A program made the position numbers and the translations under genes. The notes beneath the pieces were generated by a model, which was not told the DNA's origin, searched no databases, and saw only the letters and a list, made by a program, of their open reading frames with translations. A stretch of 64,000 nt of DNA from Cellulomonas fimi (lineage in GTDB: Bacteria; Actinomycetota; Actinomycetes; Actinomycetales; Cellulomonadaceae): positions 3,596,001-3,660,000 of the forward strand of contig NZ_CP110680.1 of the NCBI RefSeq assembly GCF_028583725.1. Reading direction: 5' to 3'. Numbering within the stretch: the stretch's first letter is position 1; every line of letters starts with the position of its first letter. Of this stretch, positions 41,246-49,702 are shown piece by piece.

Positions 41246-42577
41246 TCACAGGTACCACTGCTGGTTCGCCTGGTTGTTGCAGTCCCAGATCTGCACGCGC
41301 TGACCGTCGTGGACGGGGAGCCCGCCGACGCCGTCGAGGCAGCGCCCGGACTGCGGGTTCTTGATCGCGCGCGTGCCGGAGTCGTACGTCCAGCGCTGCG
41401 CGGCGGTGCCGTTGCAGGTCCAGAGCTGCACGACGGTCCCGTTGGCGGTGCCGCCACCGCTCACGTCGAGGCACTTGCCGAGCGCGCGGATCGTGCCGTC
41501 GGAGCCCCGGGTCCACGACTGGGCGGCGTTGCCGTTGCAGCCGACGACCTGGATCGGGTTGCCGTCGTGCGTCTGCGCCCACGGGACGTCGAGGCACAGG
41601 GAGTTCGCGACGCGGATCGTGCCGGTGCCGGTCGGCAGCGAGCCGCCGCCCCCGCCTCCGCCGCCGCCCGTCGCGCCGTTGTCGTAGACGCGGACGTAGT
41701 CGACCTTCATCTGCTGCGGGAGCTGGGTCGACCCGTCGGGGTAGCCGGGCCACTGCCCGCCGACGGCGACGTTGAGGATGAGGAAGTACGCCTTGTCGAA
41801 CACCCAGGGGTTGCCGCCGACGCGGCTCGTGGTGACCTGGTGGAAGACGTTGCCGTCGACGGACCAGGTGATCGAGCCGGGCTTCCAGTCGACCGCGTAG
41901 GTGTGGAAGGTGTCGGCGAACGACCAGTTCTGCGGGTGCTGGTAGACGCCGCTGATCCCGGCGCCGCCGGAGTAGCCGGGCCCGTGCACCGTGCCGTAGA
42001 TGCGGTGGGGCTCCTTGCCGACGTTCTCCATGATGTCGATCTCGCCGCTGCTGGGCCACGACGTCTGCGGGAAGTCGCCGCCGAGCATCCAGAACGCGGG
42101 CCAGATGCCCTGGCCGCGCGGGATCTGGATGCGCGCCTCGACGCGGCCGTACTTCACCTCGACCTTGTCGTTGCTCTGCAGCCGGGCGGACGTGTACGAC
42201 CCGTCGGCCTCGCGCCGCGCGGTGATGACGAGGTTGCCCTGGCCGTCGAGCGCGGAGTTGTTGCGGGACGTCGTGTAGGTCTGGAGCTCGCCGTTGCCCC
42301 AGCCGCCCGCGCCCGTGTCGTAGTTCCAGACGCTGCCGTCGGGCGCGCTGCCGGCGCTGCCGTTGAACTCCTGCGACCAGACGACGTCGCCGACGGCGGC
42401 GGCCGCGGGTGCCGTGGGGCCGCCGGTGAGCTGGGCCGCGGTGAGGGCGCTGGCGACGAGGCCGGCGGTCATGACGCTCGCGCCGATCACGCGGCGGCGG
42501 GCGTGGCGTGGGCGGGACGTGCGTGGGCGTGACGTGTGCGGGCGGGACGTGCGGGGACGTAGGCGTGCGACGGGCAT
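41246..42577 (-). CDS. Secreted GH16 endo-beta-1,3-glucanase with C-terminal ricin-type CBM13
   Basis: The 443-residue precursor follows a GAGGAGG ribosome site. Residues 1-62 are an arginine-rich export signal with repeated SRPR units and an ARRRVIGAS... hydrophobic stretch ending before AAAAAV. The catalytic domain shows the GH16 signature GEIDIMENVG with nucleophile Glu179 and acid/base Glu184, plus WPAFWMLGGDFPQ and YAVDWKPGSITW. A Gly linker leads to a beta-trefoil lectin domain with three QxW-like repeats (QSWTRG, QRWTYD, QQWYL). It should cut laminarin-type glucans outside the cell. Promoter-region palindrome at 42687-42704 may mediate induction. Confidence 0.93.
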   Translation of the reverse strand: MPVARLRPRTSRPHTSRPRTSRPRHARRRVIGASVMTAGLVASALTAAQLTGGPTAPAAAAVGDVVWSQEFNGSAGSAPDGSVWNYDTGAGGWGNGELQTYTTSRNNSALDGQGNLVITARREADGSYTSARLQSNDKVEVKYGRVEARIQIPRGQGIWPAFWMLGGDFPQTSWPSSGEIDIMENVGKEPHRIYGTVHGPGYSGGAGISGVYQHPQNWSFADTFHTYAVDWKPGSITWSVDGNVFHQVTTSRVGGNPWVFDKAYFLILNVAVGGQWPGYPDGSTQLPQQMKVDYVRVYDNGATGGGGGGGGGSLPTGTGTIRVANSLCLDVPWAQTHDGNPIQVVGCNGNAAQSWTRGSDGTIRALGKCLDVSGGGTANGTVVQLWTCNGTAAQRWTYDSGTRAIKNPQSGRCLDGVGGLPVHDGQRVQIWDCNNQANQQWYL

Positions 42578-42686
42578 CGGTGCCTCCTCGGGGTCGTCTG
42601 ACGGACGACGGAGGCGCGGCTGACTCGTGTCACTTCGCTGTGCCGGGCGCGCCCTGCCGTCCGGCGACCGACCGTAACGGCCCTGC

Positions 42687-42704
42687 TTACTGACAGGCAA
42701 GTAA
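42687..42704 (-). promoter_or_regulatory. Candidate operator upstream of the GH16 gene
   Basis: TTACTGACAGGCAAGTAA is flanked by AT-rich bases in an otherwise G/C-rich gap, 110 bases before the glucanase start. Its outer TTACT/AGTAA arms are complementary. On the minus strand TTGCCT inside it could also be a -35 box. The binding protein is unknown. Confidence 0.35.
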
Positions 42705-42780
42705 TCCTTACGGGTGGCCGCGTGACCGCGCGTCGGCAGCGCGTTGACCTGCGACGACGTGGCGCGGCGCGCGAATCGAT

Positions 42781-43977
42781 TCAGGAGGAACCGGACCGTC
42801 GGCGCCCTTCGAGGTAGTCACGGACGGCGTCGTCGTCGGACAGCGCGGCCGCCCGCGCGAACGCGTCCGCGGCCTCGTCGGGACGCCCCGCACGGGCCAG
42901 CAGGTCACCGCGCGCCGCCCACCACGGCTGGAACGCCGGCACCGGCTCGGGCGGCAGCGCCGCCAGCCCGGCCTCGGGCCCGTCGAGCCGCCCGACCACC
43001 ACGGCGAGCGCCGTGCGCGACCCCAGGCTCGGCGCGACCGCGTCCAGCGCCCGGTACAGCGTCCGCAGCGCCGTCCAGTCGACGACGCCCGTGCGTCGCC
43101 GGTCGCAGTGCACCGCCTGGATCGCCGCCTCCAGCCGGAACCGCCCCGGCGGCCCCGGGCGCGTCGCGCGGCGCAGGTACGACTCCCCCTCCGCGACCAG
43201 GTGCTCGTCCCAGGTCGACGGGTCCTGCTCGTCGAGCGGCACGAACGCGTCCCCGGCCTGGCGACGGGCCAGCGACAGCGTCACGAGCGCCGCGAGCGCC
43301 CACGCCTCCGCGTCGTCGTCGAGCAGCGACGCGAGCACGACGGCCAGGTGCTGCGCCTCCCCCGCGAGCTCCCGCCCGTCCTGACGCCACGTCACCGCCG
43401 CGCAGCCGTACACCGCCTCGAGCACCGCGGGCAGGCGTTCCGGCATCGACCGCCGGTCCGGCACGACGAACGGGATCCGCGCCCGGGCGATGCGCCGCTT
43501 CGCCCGCACGAGCCGCTGCTGCATCGCGCCGGGCGACACCGCGAACGCGCGCGCGACGACCTGCGAGTCCAGGCCGAGCACCGTCTGCATCATGAGCGGC
43601 GTGCGCACGTCGGGCGCGATCGCGGGGTGCGCGCACACGAACAGCAGCGCGAGCCGCCGGTCCTCGATCGCGTCCGGGTCGACGTCCACGCCGTCCGGCG
43701 CGGCCGGCGCGCGGGCGTCGTCGAGCGGCGCCGACCGTCGCACGGCGGCGGACCGCCACACGTCACGGAGCCGGTTGCGGGCCACGGTGAGCAGCCAGGC
43801 GTCGGGGGCGCGCGGGACACCGTCGGCCGGCCACGTCGTCAGCGCCCGCTCGAACGCGTCGGCGAGCGCGTCCTCCGCCTGCGCGAGGTCGCCCGTCGAC
43901 GCCGCGAGCAGCGCGACCAGCCGGCCGTAGGAGTCGCGGGCGGCACGCTCGGCGGCCGCCCGCGCTCCCGCGGTCAC
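42781..43977 (-). CDS. ECF42-type RNA polymerase sigma factor with C-terminal extension
   Basis: The 398-residue protein starts with GTG overlapping the stop of the DGPF gene. Region 2 (SYGRLVALLAASTGDLAQAEDALADAFERAL, WPADGVPRAPDAWLLTVARNRLRD) and region 4 (LDSQVVARAFAVSPGAMQQRLVRAKRRI) are followed by a 190-residue helical extension (DUF6596-like, TPR-like) typical of the ECF42 group. That group is defined by genetic linkage to a YCII/DGPF protein, exactly as here. The motif written NEGY in many ECF42 extensions is replaced by VYGCAAVTW. Signal and targets are unknown. Confidence 0.85.
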   Translation of the reverse strand: MTAGARAAAERAARDSYGRLVALLAASTGDLAQAEDALADAFERALTTWPADGVPRAPDAWLLTVARNRLRDVWRSAAVRRSAPLDDARAPAAPDGVDVDPDAIEDRRLALLFVCAHPAIAPDVRTPLMMQTVLGLDSQVVARAFAVSPGAMQQRLVRAKRRIARARIPFVVPDRRSMPERLPAVLEAVYGCAAVTWRQDGRELAGEAQHLAVVLASLLDDDAEAWALAALVTLSLARRQAGDAFVPLDEQDPSTWDEHLVAEGESYLRRATRPGPPGRFRLEAAIQAVHCDRRRTGVVDWTALRTLYRALDAVAPSLGSRTALAVVVGRLDGPEAGLAALPPEPVPAFQPWWAARGDLLARAGRPDEAADAFARAAALSDDDAVRDYLEGRRRSGSS

Positions 43978-44351
43978 GCGTTCGGCACCCACACGCCGTC
44001 GACGACGTGCGTCGCGCCCGGCCGGACCTCGACCGCGCCCCAGCTCACCGACGGCGCGCGCTTCGCCCACTCGAGCGCCGCGTCGAGGTCGGGGACGTCG
44101 ACGACGAACGTGCCGCCGAGCTGCTCCTTCGTGTCGGCGAACGGCCCGTCCTGCACCTGCAGGACGCCGTCGACCGTGCGCAGCGTCGTGGTGCTGCTCG
44201 ACGGCTGGAGCACCTCGGCGCCGACGAGCACGCCCGCGGCGTGCAGGGTCGCGGCGTACGCGCTGAACTCGCGCTCGCCCTCCTCCCACCCGCCCTCGCC
44301 CAGGTCCTCGGGAGTCATCTCGGGGTAGTGCAGCAGGATCGTGTACCGCAT
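43974..44351 (-). CDS. YCII-related DGPF-domain protein, partner of ECF42 sigma factor
   Basis: The 125-residue protein begins MRYTILLHYPEMTPEDLG and contains VQDGPFADTKEQLGGTFVVDVPDLDAALEWAKRAPS split over two strands, with the eponymous DGPF motif. The fold is a ferredoxin-like YCII dimer. It overlaps the sigma-factor gene by four bases (GTGA), so both are translationally coupled. In ECF42 systems such proteins are produced in number, but their part in signalling is not settled. Confidence 0.9.
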   Translation of the reverse strand: MRYTILLHYPEMTPEDLGEGGWEEGEREFSAYAATLHAAGVLVGAEVLQPSSSTTTLRTVDGVLQVQDGPFADTKEQLGGTFVVDVPDLDAALEWAKRAPSVSWGAVEVRPGATHVVDGVWVPNA

Positions 44352-44488
44352 GGGGTCCTCCTCGGTGTCGTCAGCGTAGGTCGCGAGCAGGGCCGCGACA
44401 CCAGCATGACGATCTCGACCGTGCCGGGCAGACACCGCTGCCCGCATCCGCCCCCACGCGTCGCGTCCGTCGCGCTAGCGTGCGCGTC

Positions 44489-45070
44489 ATGGCAGGTCAC
44501 CCGGCGCCGCCCCGCGGCCCCGACGAGCCCGCCGCCGGCTCCCCCGGGACCGCCCGTCGTGCACGGGTCGCCGCACCGTCGCGGCGCCGGCCGGCGCGGG
44601 TCCTCGCCACGACCGCGGCCCTCGTGTCGGCGCTGGGCCTGGTGCTCGCCGTGGTCGCCGTGTTCCTCGTCGTGCGGGACTACCGGTTCCGCGGCGAGGC
44701 GATCGCGCTCGACACGACCGGGCGGACGGCGACGGTCGAGCACGCGGAGGTCACCGACCGCGGCACGGTGCAGGTCCGCTTCGTCGTCGCCGGCCGTGAC
44801 GTGACGACCCGCCCGCTCGGGTCGAACCCCGACACGACCGACGTCGACGGTCCCCTGGTGGTCCGCTACGACCCGTCGGACCCGCAGCGGGCGATGCTCA
44901 CCGGGGACGTCACCTACTACGTGGAGGACGCCATGCTCGGCGGCGTGCTGGCGTCCGTCCTGTTCGTCCTGCCTGCCGTCGTGACGGCCCTCGTGTGGCG
45001 GCTCGCGGGCCGGCCCCCGTGGTGGCGGCACGTCGCGTGGCGCCACGGCTTCGGTCCCACGATCCCCTGA
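44489..45070 (+). CDS. DUF3592-like membrane protein
   Basis: The 193-residue protein has a disordered basic N-terminus, a membrane helix (ALVSALGLVLAVVAVFLVV), an extracytoplasmic beta domain (TVEHAEVTDRGTVQVRFVVAG, VVRYDPSDPQRAML) and a second helix (GGVLASVLFVLPAVVTALV). The two-helix, central-beta pattern with a VRYDPxDP motif matches DUF3592 proteins, which have no known function. It is divergent from the DGPF/sigma-factor pair. Confidence 0.75.
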   Translation: MAGHPAPPRGPDEPAAGSPGTARRARVAAPSRRRPARVLATTAALVSALGLVLAVVAVFLVVRDYRFRGEAIALDTTGRTATVEHAEVTDRGTVQVRFVVAGRDVTTRPLGSNPDTTDVDGPLVVRYDPSDPQRAMLTGDVTYYVEDAMLGGVLASVLFVLPAVVTALVWRLAGRPPWWRHVAWRHGFGPTIP

Positions 45071-45107
45071 CCTCCGCGACGGCCGCCCGACGCCTACCGT
45101 GGACGGC

Positions 45108-45593
45108 ATGCCCCGCACCGTCGCCACCACCCGCACCGTCGACCTGCCCGAGCTCCTGGACTTCGTCCGGCCGCGCCACCACTTCCTCCTCGTGACCGCG
45201 CGCGCCGACGGCCGCCCGCAGGTGTCGCCGGTCAGCGGCGGCGTCGACGACCGGGGCCGGCTGGTCGTGTCGACGTACCCGGGCCGGGCCAAGACCCGCA
45301 ACGCCGAGCGCGACCCGCGCGTGAGCGTGTGCGTCCTGTCCGACGACTTCGGCGGTGCGTGGGTGCAGGTCGACGGCGACGCCGAGGTGCTGCACATGCC
45401 CGAGGCGGAGGACGCGCTCGTCGACTACTACCGCTGCATCGCGGGCGAGCACCCCGACTGGGACGAGTACCGCGCGGCGATGCGCCTGCAGGACAAGTCG
45501 CTGATCCGCGTGACCCCGACGCGCTGGGGACCGGTCGCGACGGGCGGCTTCCCGGAGGACGTCGCGGCGCGGCTCGACGCGCTCGACGCCTGA
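45108..45593 (+). CDS. PPOX-class F420-dependent oxidoreductase-like protein
   Basis: The 161-residue protein is a split-barrel flavin/deazaflavin reductase. It shows FLLVTARADGRPQVSPVSGGVDDRGRLVVST, KTRNAERDPRVSVCVLSDDFGGAWVQVDGDAEV and LIRVTPTRWGPVATGG, the pattern of actinobacterial PPOX-class F420-binding proteins. Such enzymes reduce diverse compounds with F420H2 or FMN; the substrate is unknown. A GrpB-family gene follows 17 bases downstream. Confidence 0.82.
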   Translation: MPRTVATTRTVDLPELLDFVRPRHHFLLVTARADGRPQVSPVSGGVDDRGRLVVSTYPGRAKTRNAERDPRVSVCVLSDDFGGAWVQVDGDAEVLHMPEAEDALVDYYRCIAGEHPDWDEYRAAMRLQDKSLIRVTPTRWGPVATGGFPEDVAARLDALDA

Positions 45594-45610
45594 CCGGCCC
45601 GGGGCGACGC

Positions 45611-46099
45611 GTGCTGCGCCGGTCCGACGAGGTGCGCGACCAGGCGGCCGCGGTGGTCGATGCGGAGCGCGCGGCGCTGGTCGCCGCCGGGGTGCCCGGT
45701 GAGCTCGCGTGGGTCGGCGGGTCGAGCGTCCCGGGCGCGCTGACGCGCGGCGACGTCGACCTGCACCTGCGCGTGCCGCCCGACGCGTTCGCGTCCGCGG
45801 TCGACCTGCTCCGGCGCGACCACGCCGTCGTGCACCCGGAGATCTGGTGCGCGACGCTCGCGACGTTCGCCGTCGACGCACCGCTGCCGGCCGGGCTCGC
45901 CGTCACGCCCGTCGGCTCGGAGCACGACGTGCGCTTCATGCGGACGTGGGCGCGGCTGCGCGCGGACCCGGCGCTGCTCGCCGAGCACAACCGCGTGAAG
46001 GCCGAGGCGGACGCGCTCGCGCCCGACGAGTACGAGGCCCGCAAGTCCGCGTTCTTCGACCGCGTCCTGGCCGCCGACGACCCGGCACCCGGCGTCTGA
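45611..46099 (+). CDS. GrpB-family nucleotidyltransferase-fold protein
   Basis: From a GTG start the product has 162 residues. The motif WVGGSSVPGALTRGDVDLHLRV is the GS-x10-D-x-D signature of the nucleotidyltransferase fold as found in GrpB/UPF0157 proteins, and LLAEHNRVKAEADALAPDEYEARKSAFFDRVL is the typical C-terminal helix pair. Biochemical function is unknown. It lies close behind the PPOX gene, probably in one transcript, and converges on the glycerophosphodiesterase gene. Confidence 0.78.
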   Translation: MLRRSDEVRDQAAAVVDAERAALVAAGVPGELAWVGGSSVPGALTRGDVDLHLRVPPDAFASAVDLLRRDHAVVHPEIWCATLATFAVDAPLPAGLAVTPVGSEHDVRFMRTWARLRADPALLAEHNRVKAEADALAPDEYEARKSAFFDRVLAADDPAPGV

Positions 46100-46104
46100 C
46101 GACG

Positions 46105-46869
46105 TCAGCGCCAGAGCCCGCGCTCGGTGAGCACGTCCTTGAGGACGTCGGCGCGGTCGCTGATGATCCCGTCGACGCCCAGGTCGAGCAGCGTCCGCAT
46201 GTCGTCGGCGTCGTCGACCGTCCACACGTGCACGAGCAGCCCCGCCGCGTGCGCCGCCTGGACGTGCCGGCCGGTCAGCACCTGCCGCCCCCGGAACCGC
46301 CACGGCACCTGGTAGACGTCGAACCGTCGGCGGGAGAGCCCGTGGAACCGCACGCGACCGCCGCTGCGCACGAAGGCGACGGCCTCGGTCGTCCCGGCCG
46401 ACGTGGCGACGGGCCGCGACAGCCTCGCGACGGTCGCGTCCCGCCGCGACGCCGAGAACGACGCGACGCACACCCGGTCGTGCGCCGCGGTCCGCTCGAT
46501 GGCCTCGGCGACGGGCACGATGCCCGACCGCTCCTTGACGTCGACGTTCACGCGCAGGTCGGGCCAGGTCGCGAGCACGTCCTCGAGGAGCGGCACGGGC
46601 TCGACGCCGCCGATCCGGGCCTCGCGCACGCGTGCCCACGGCAGGTCGGAGACGCGACCGGTGCGGTCGGTCGTGCGGTCGAGCGTCGCGTCGTGCAGCG
46701 CGACGGCGCGCCCGTCGGCGGTGCCGTGCGCGTCGGTCTCGACGTACGTGAAGCCGAGGTCGACCGCCGCCTGGAACGCCGCGAGCGAGTTCTCGAGCCC
46801 GTCGGGCGAGAACCCGCGGTGCGCGAGCGCGGCGACGCCGCCCGGTGCGTCGAGGTACGGATGGCTCAC
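46105..46869 (-). CDS. Glycerophosphodiester phosphodiesterase
   Basis: The 254-residue protein starts with GTG behind GGGAGGTCC. It shows the GDPD TIM-barrel motifs AHRGFSPDGLENSLAAF (catalytic histidine and Glu of ENS), TYVETDAHGTADG (metal ligands), LHDATLDRTTD, VNVDVKE and VHVWTVDDADDM. The enzyme releases sn-glycerol-3-phosphate from deacylated phospholipids. No signal peptide is present, so it acts in the cytoplasm. It is divergent from the DoxX gene across 75 bases. Confidence 0.92.
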   Translation of the reverse strand: MSHPYLDAPGGVAALAHRGFSPDGLENSLAAFQAAVDLGFTYVETDAHGTADGRAVALHDATLDRTTDRTGRVSDLPWARVREARIGGVEPVPLLEDVLATWPDLRVNVDVKERSGIVPVAEAIERTAAHDRVCVASFSASRRDATVARLSRPVATSAGTTEAVAFVRSGGRVRFHGLSRRRFDVYQVPWRFRGRQVLTGRHVQAAHAAGLLVHVWTVDDADDMRTLLDLGVDGIISDRADVLKDVLTERGLWR

Positions 46870-46944
46870 GTCGGACCTCCCGATGCCAGCACAGCACACC
46901 GTCCCTGACCTGCGCGATCCGGCCGCGCCGGTGACGATGGGGCC

Positions 46945-47358
46945 ATGTCGCACCTCGCACGCACCGCCCGCGTCGCCGGCCAGGTGGCCCTCGGGGCCGC
47001 GCTCCTCGCGGCCGGGACGTCGCACCTCACGACGAAGCGGGAGGAGTTCCAGGCGCAGGTGCCGTCGTGGTTCCCCGCCGACCCGGACGCCGTCGTGCTC
47101 GTGTCGGGCGTCGCGGAGCTCGCCCTCGGGGCTGCGCTCGTCGGGACATGGAAGCAGCCGGCCCGTGGGTGGGTGGGCGCCGCGGCGGCGGCGTTCTTCG
47201 TCGCGATCTTCCCCGGCAACGTGGCGCAGCTCGTCGAGCGCAAGGACGGCTTCGGGCTCGACACCGACACCAAGCGCGCCGTGCGGCTCGTGTTCCAGCC
47301 CGCGCTCGTCGGGTGGGCGCTCGCCGCGACCGACGCCCGCCGCGCGCTCACCCGCTGA
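46945..47358 (+). CDS. DoxX-family membrane protein
   Basis: The 137-residue protein has four hydrophobic segments (VAGQVALGAALLAAG, VVLVSGVAELALGAALVG, GWVGAAAAAFFVAIF, LVFQPALVGWALAATDA) with the GxxHL pattern GTSHLTTKREEFQAQVP after the first. This matches small DoxX/MauE-like proteins. Their role is not well defined; some are linked to redox stress. It is a single gene. Confidence 0.8.
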   Translation: MSHLARTARVAGQVALGAALLAAGTSHLTTKREEFQAQVPSWFPADPDAVVLVSGVAELALGAALVGTWKQPARGWVGAAAAAFFVAIFPGNVAQLVERKDGFGLDTDTKRAVRLVFQPALVGWALAATDARRALTR

Positions 47359-47687
47359 CCGGGCGAGGACTTCACCCGCTGCCCCGTACGCGGGCCGGGT
47401 GTTTGCCGTGCCCGCGTCCCACCTCCGGGGTGACAGGCAGCCCCGAGAGACGGGAGGCGCACATCCACCGCACCCCATCCACGCACGCCGTCGCACCTGA
47501 GACCAGGGGCGGGTCGCTCGCGACGGAACGCTGAGCCGCCACGCCGGGTCCCTCTCCCCCGTCCCCGGGACCCGCCGCGGCGCACCGCCCCATCCCGCGG
47601 CACGTCGGGTCCTCGTCCTTCTCCCCCGGTCGACGAGAACCCGGCGTGCCGCTTCCCCGTCCGGGCGAGTGCCGCCACGATGACCAC
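47359..47687. other. 329-base gap without a supported gene
   Basis: The stretch contains a 34-codon frame (from GTG at 47431 to TGA at 47534) with a GGGAGG inside, but no family likeness. A region rich in C runs (47540-47640) precedes the lipoprotein gene. I see no clear hairpin terminator or known riboswitch core. Confidence 0.4.
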
Positions 47688-48038
47688 GTGCCGTCCCGTC
47701 TCCGGCAGTCCCGCGTCGTCCTCGCCGTCCTCGCCTCGGTCGTGCTCGGCGCGTCCGCCGCGGGCTGCTCGTCCGGGTCGGGACTGCCCGAGCGGGACCC
47801 CGACGTCACCGCGACGATCGCCCGCACGACGGACGCGGCCGTGCTCACCGACGCGGACGACCCGTACTACGAGGGCATGTCGCTCGCCGACGACCTTCCC
47901 GTCGTGGGCGGCGACGGCGCGGCCGCGACGGTGGCCGGGCTGGTCGACGGCGACCGCGTCCGGGTGTGGATCGGCGGTTCGTGCGCGGAGTCGTGGCCGG
48001 TGCTCTGCGAGATCGTCGGCGTGGAGCTCGTCGAGTGA
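47688..48038 (+). CDS. Small secreted lipoprotein, function unknown
   Basis: From a GTG start the 116-residue precursor has a basic start, a hydrophobic segment (VVLAVLASVVLGASAAGC) and a lipobox-like site whose Cys would be lipidated, then SSGSG. The mature domain (ADDLPVVGGDGAAATVAGLVDGDRVRVWIGGSCAESWPVLCEIVGVELVE in part) has two cysteines that could form a disulfide. No family is recognised. It converges on the MATE gene with one base between stops. Confidence 0.7.
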   Translation: MPSRLRQSRVVLAVLASVVLGASAAGCSSGSGLPERDPDVTATIARTTDAAVLTDADDPYYEGMSLADDLPVVGGDGAAATVAGLVDGDRVRVWIGGSCAESWPVLCEIVGVELVE

Positions 48039-48039
48039 G

Positions 48040-49572
48040 TCAGTCGCGCGTGGCGCAGCCGTCGTGGGCGAGGACCTCGTCGGGCGCGCGGTCGTCGGAC
48101 GGCTCGGAGGCCACGCCCTCGGGCGCCGGGCGCGGCGACGGCAGCGCGTCGACGTCCGGGACGACGGCCTCCAGGACCGCCGAGCCCTCCGCGGGCCCGT
48201 CGGCGACGAGCGTGACCGGGGGCTCGCCGACACCCGTGACGGGCTGCTGCGCGAGGCGGCGCGCGGCGGCGAGGTACGCCGGGACGAGGAGCGCGACGGC
48301 GCCGATCCACGCGAGCGGGTTGCCCCACACGACCCCGTCGTACCCGTAGGACGCCCCGAGCACGACGGCGGCGCCGACGCGGCAGACGAGCTCGATCGCC
48401 CCGGTGACGGTCGGCACGACGGTCTGCCCGAGACCCTGGAGCGCCCCGCGCAGGACGAACAGCACCCCGAGCACGACGTACAGCAGACCGTTGACGAGCA
48501 GCAGGTGCGCGGCCATGCCGACGACGGACTCCTCGCCGTCCCCGACGAACAGCCGGACGATCGCACCTCCACCGGCGACGAGCACGGCGCCGACGAGGAC
48601 CGAGCCGACGACGGACATCCACGCGGCCTGCACGACGCCGCGCCGGATCCGGTCGGGTCGCCCGCCGCCGAGGTTCTGGGCGACGAACGTCGACACCGCG
48701 AGGCCGAGCGACGCGAGCAGCGCGACGGCGAGCCCGTCGACGCGCGCGGCGGTGGTGTAGGCGGCGACGGCGTCGGAGCCGAGCTCGTTGAGCCGGACCT
48801 GCACGGCGAGCGTGCCGATGGCGATGATCGACGCCTGGAAGCCCATGGGCAGGCCGAGGCGCAGGTGCAGGCGCAGCTCGTCGCCCGTGACGCGCCAGTC
48901 GTCGCGGTGGACGCGCAGGACGGGCACGCGGCGCCGGACGTGGTCGAGGCACAGCACGACGGAGACGCCCTGCGACACGACGGTCGACAGCGCGGCGCCA
49001 CCGACGCCCCAGTCCAGCCAGGCGACCGCCCCGACGACGAGCGCGATGTTGAGCACGCAGCTGACCGTGAGGAACACGAGCGGGGTGCGCGAGTCGCCGA
49101 TGGCCCGGATCACCGCGGACAGGAAGTTGAAGAACATCATCGTGCTCGCGCCGAGGAAGCTCACGACGGCGAACGTCGTGGCCTGCGGCAGCAGGTCCTC
49201 GGGCGTCTGGAGCAGCCGCAGCGCGGGCGCGGCGAGCAGCGGTGCGGCGACGGTGAGGACGAGGCTCGTGATGCCGGACAGCACCGCGCCGGCTGCGACG
49301 GAGCGGCGCACGGCGTGGTGGTCGCCGGCGCCGAACGCCTGCGCGGTCGGGATCGCGAAGCCGTTCGTCATGCCCCACGCGAAGCCGAGCAGGAGGAACA
49401 GCAGCGAGCCGGTGGCGCCGACGGCGGCGAGCGCGTCGACGCCCAGGATGCGGCCGACGACCATGGCGTCGGCGGCCTGGTAGAGCTGCTGGACGATGTT
49501 GCCGACGAGCAGCGGGACGGCGAAGAGGAGGATGACGCGCCAGGGGCGACCGGCGGTGAGGACCTTGGGCAC
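48040..49572 (-). CDS. MATE-family multidrug exporter
   Basis: The 510-residue protein has twelve hydrophobic segments in two related halves. MATE features include ILLFAVPLLVGNIVQQLYQAADAMVVGRILG, GMTNGFAIPTAQAFGAGD, the mirrored GLPMGFQASIIAIGTLAVQ and VAQNLGGGRPDRIRRGV. Exchange of cationic drugs for sodium or protons is expected for the family. The last 65 residues are an acidic Pro/Asp-rich tail. Palindromes at 49648-49714 overlap its presumed promoter, suggesting repression by a TetR- or MarR-like protein not encoded nearby. Confidence 0.9.
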   Translation of the reverse strand: MPKVLTAGRPWRVILLFAVPLLVGNIVQQLYQAADAMVVGRILGVDALAAVGATGSLLFLLLGFAWGMTNGFAIPTAQAFGAGDHHAVRRSVAAGAVLSGITSLVLTVAAPLLAAPALRLLQTPEDLLPQATTFAVVSFLGASTMMFFNFLSAVIRAIGDSRTPLVFLTVSCVLNIALVVGAVAWLDWGVGGAALSTVVSQGVSVVLCLDHVRRRVPVLRVHRDDWRVTGDELRLHLRLGLPMGFQASIIAIGTLAVQVRLNELGSDAVAAYTTAARVDGLAVALLASLGLAVSTFVAQNLGGGRPDRIRRGVVQAAWMSVVGSVLVGAVLVAGGGAIVRLFVGDGEESVVGMAAHLLLVNGLLYVVLGVLFVLRGALQGLGQTVVPTVTGAIELVCRVGAAVVLGASYGYDGVVWGNPLAWIGAVALLVPAYLAAARRLAQQPVTGVGEPPVTLVADGPAEGSAVLEAVVPDVDALPSPRPAPEGVASEPSDDRAPDEVLAHDGCATRD

Positions 49573-49647
49573 AGCGATTCCCGGGACAGGAGAGGGCGGG
49601 CTGGGAGGGGGCGCGGTGGTCGGGTCGTGCCGGTCGCGTCAGGCATC

Positions 49648-49665
49648 GATCGTATCGATACGATC
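49648..49665 (-). promoter_or_regulatory. Perfect 18-bp palindrome, candidate operator of the MATE gene
   Basis: GATCGTATCGATACGATC is fully self-complementary and lies 76 bases before the MATE start. On the minus strand TACGAT inside it could serve as -10 with TTCGTC 18 bases upstream as -35, so a bound repressor would block the promoter. Confidence 0.6.
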
Positions 49666-49702
49666 CGCCGCGGACGAATCGATTTGATCGCACATCGGCG
49701 TC

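Noticed and set aside
47359..47687. Cyclic-di-AMP (ydaO) type riboswitch before the lipoprotein gene
   Set aside because: The gap is G/C-rich and of suitable length, but I could not place the conserved core segments.
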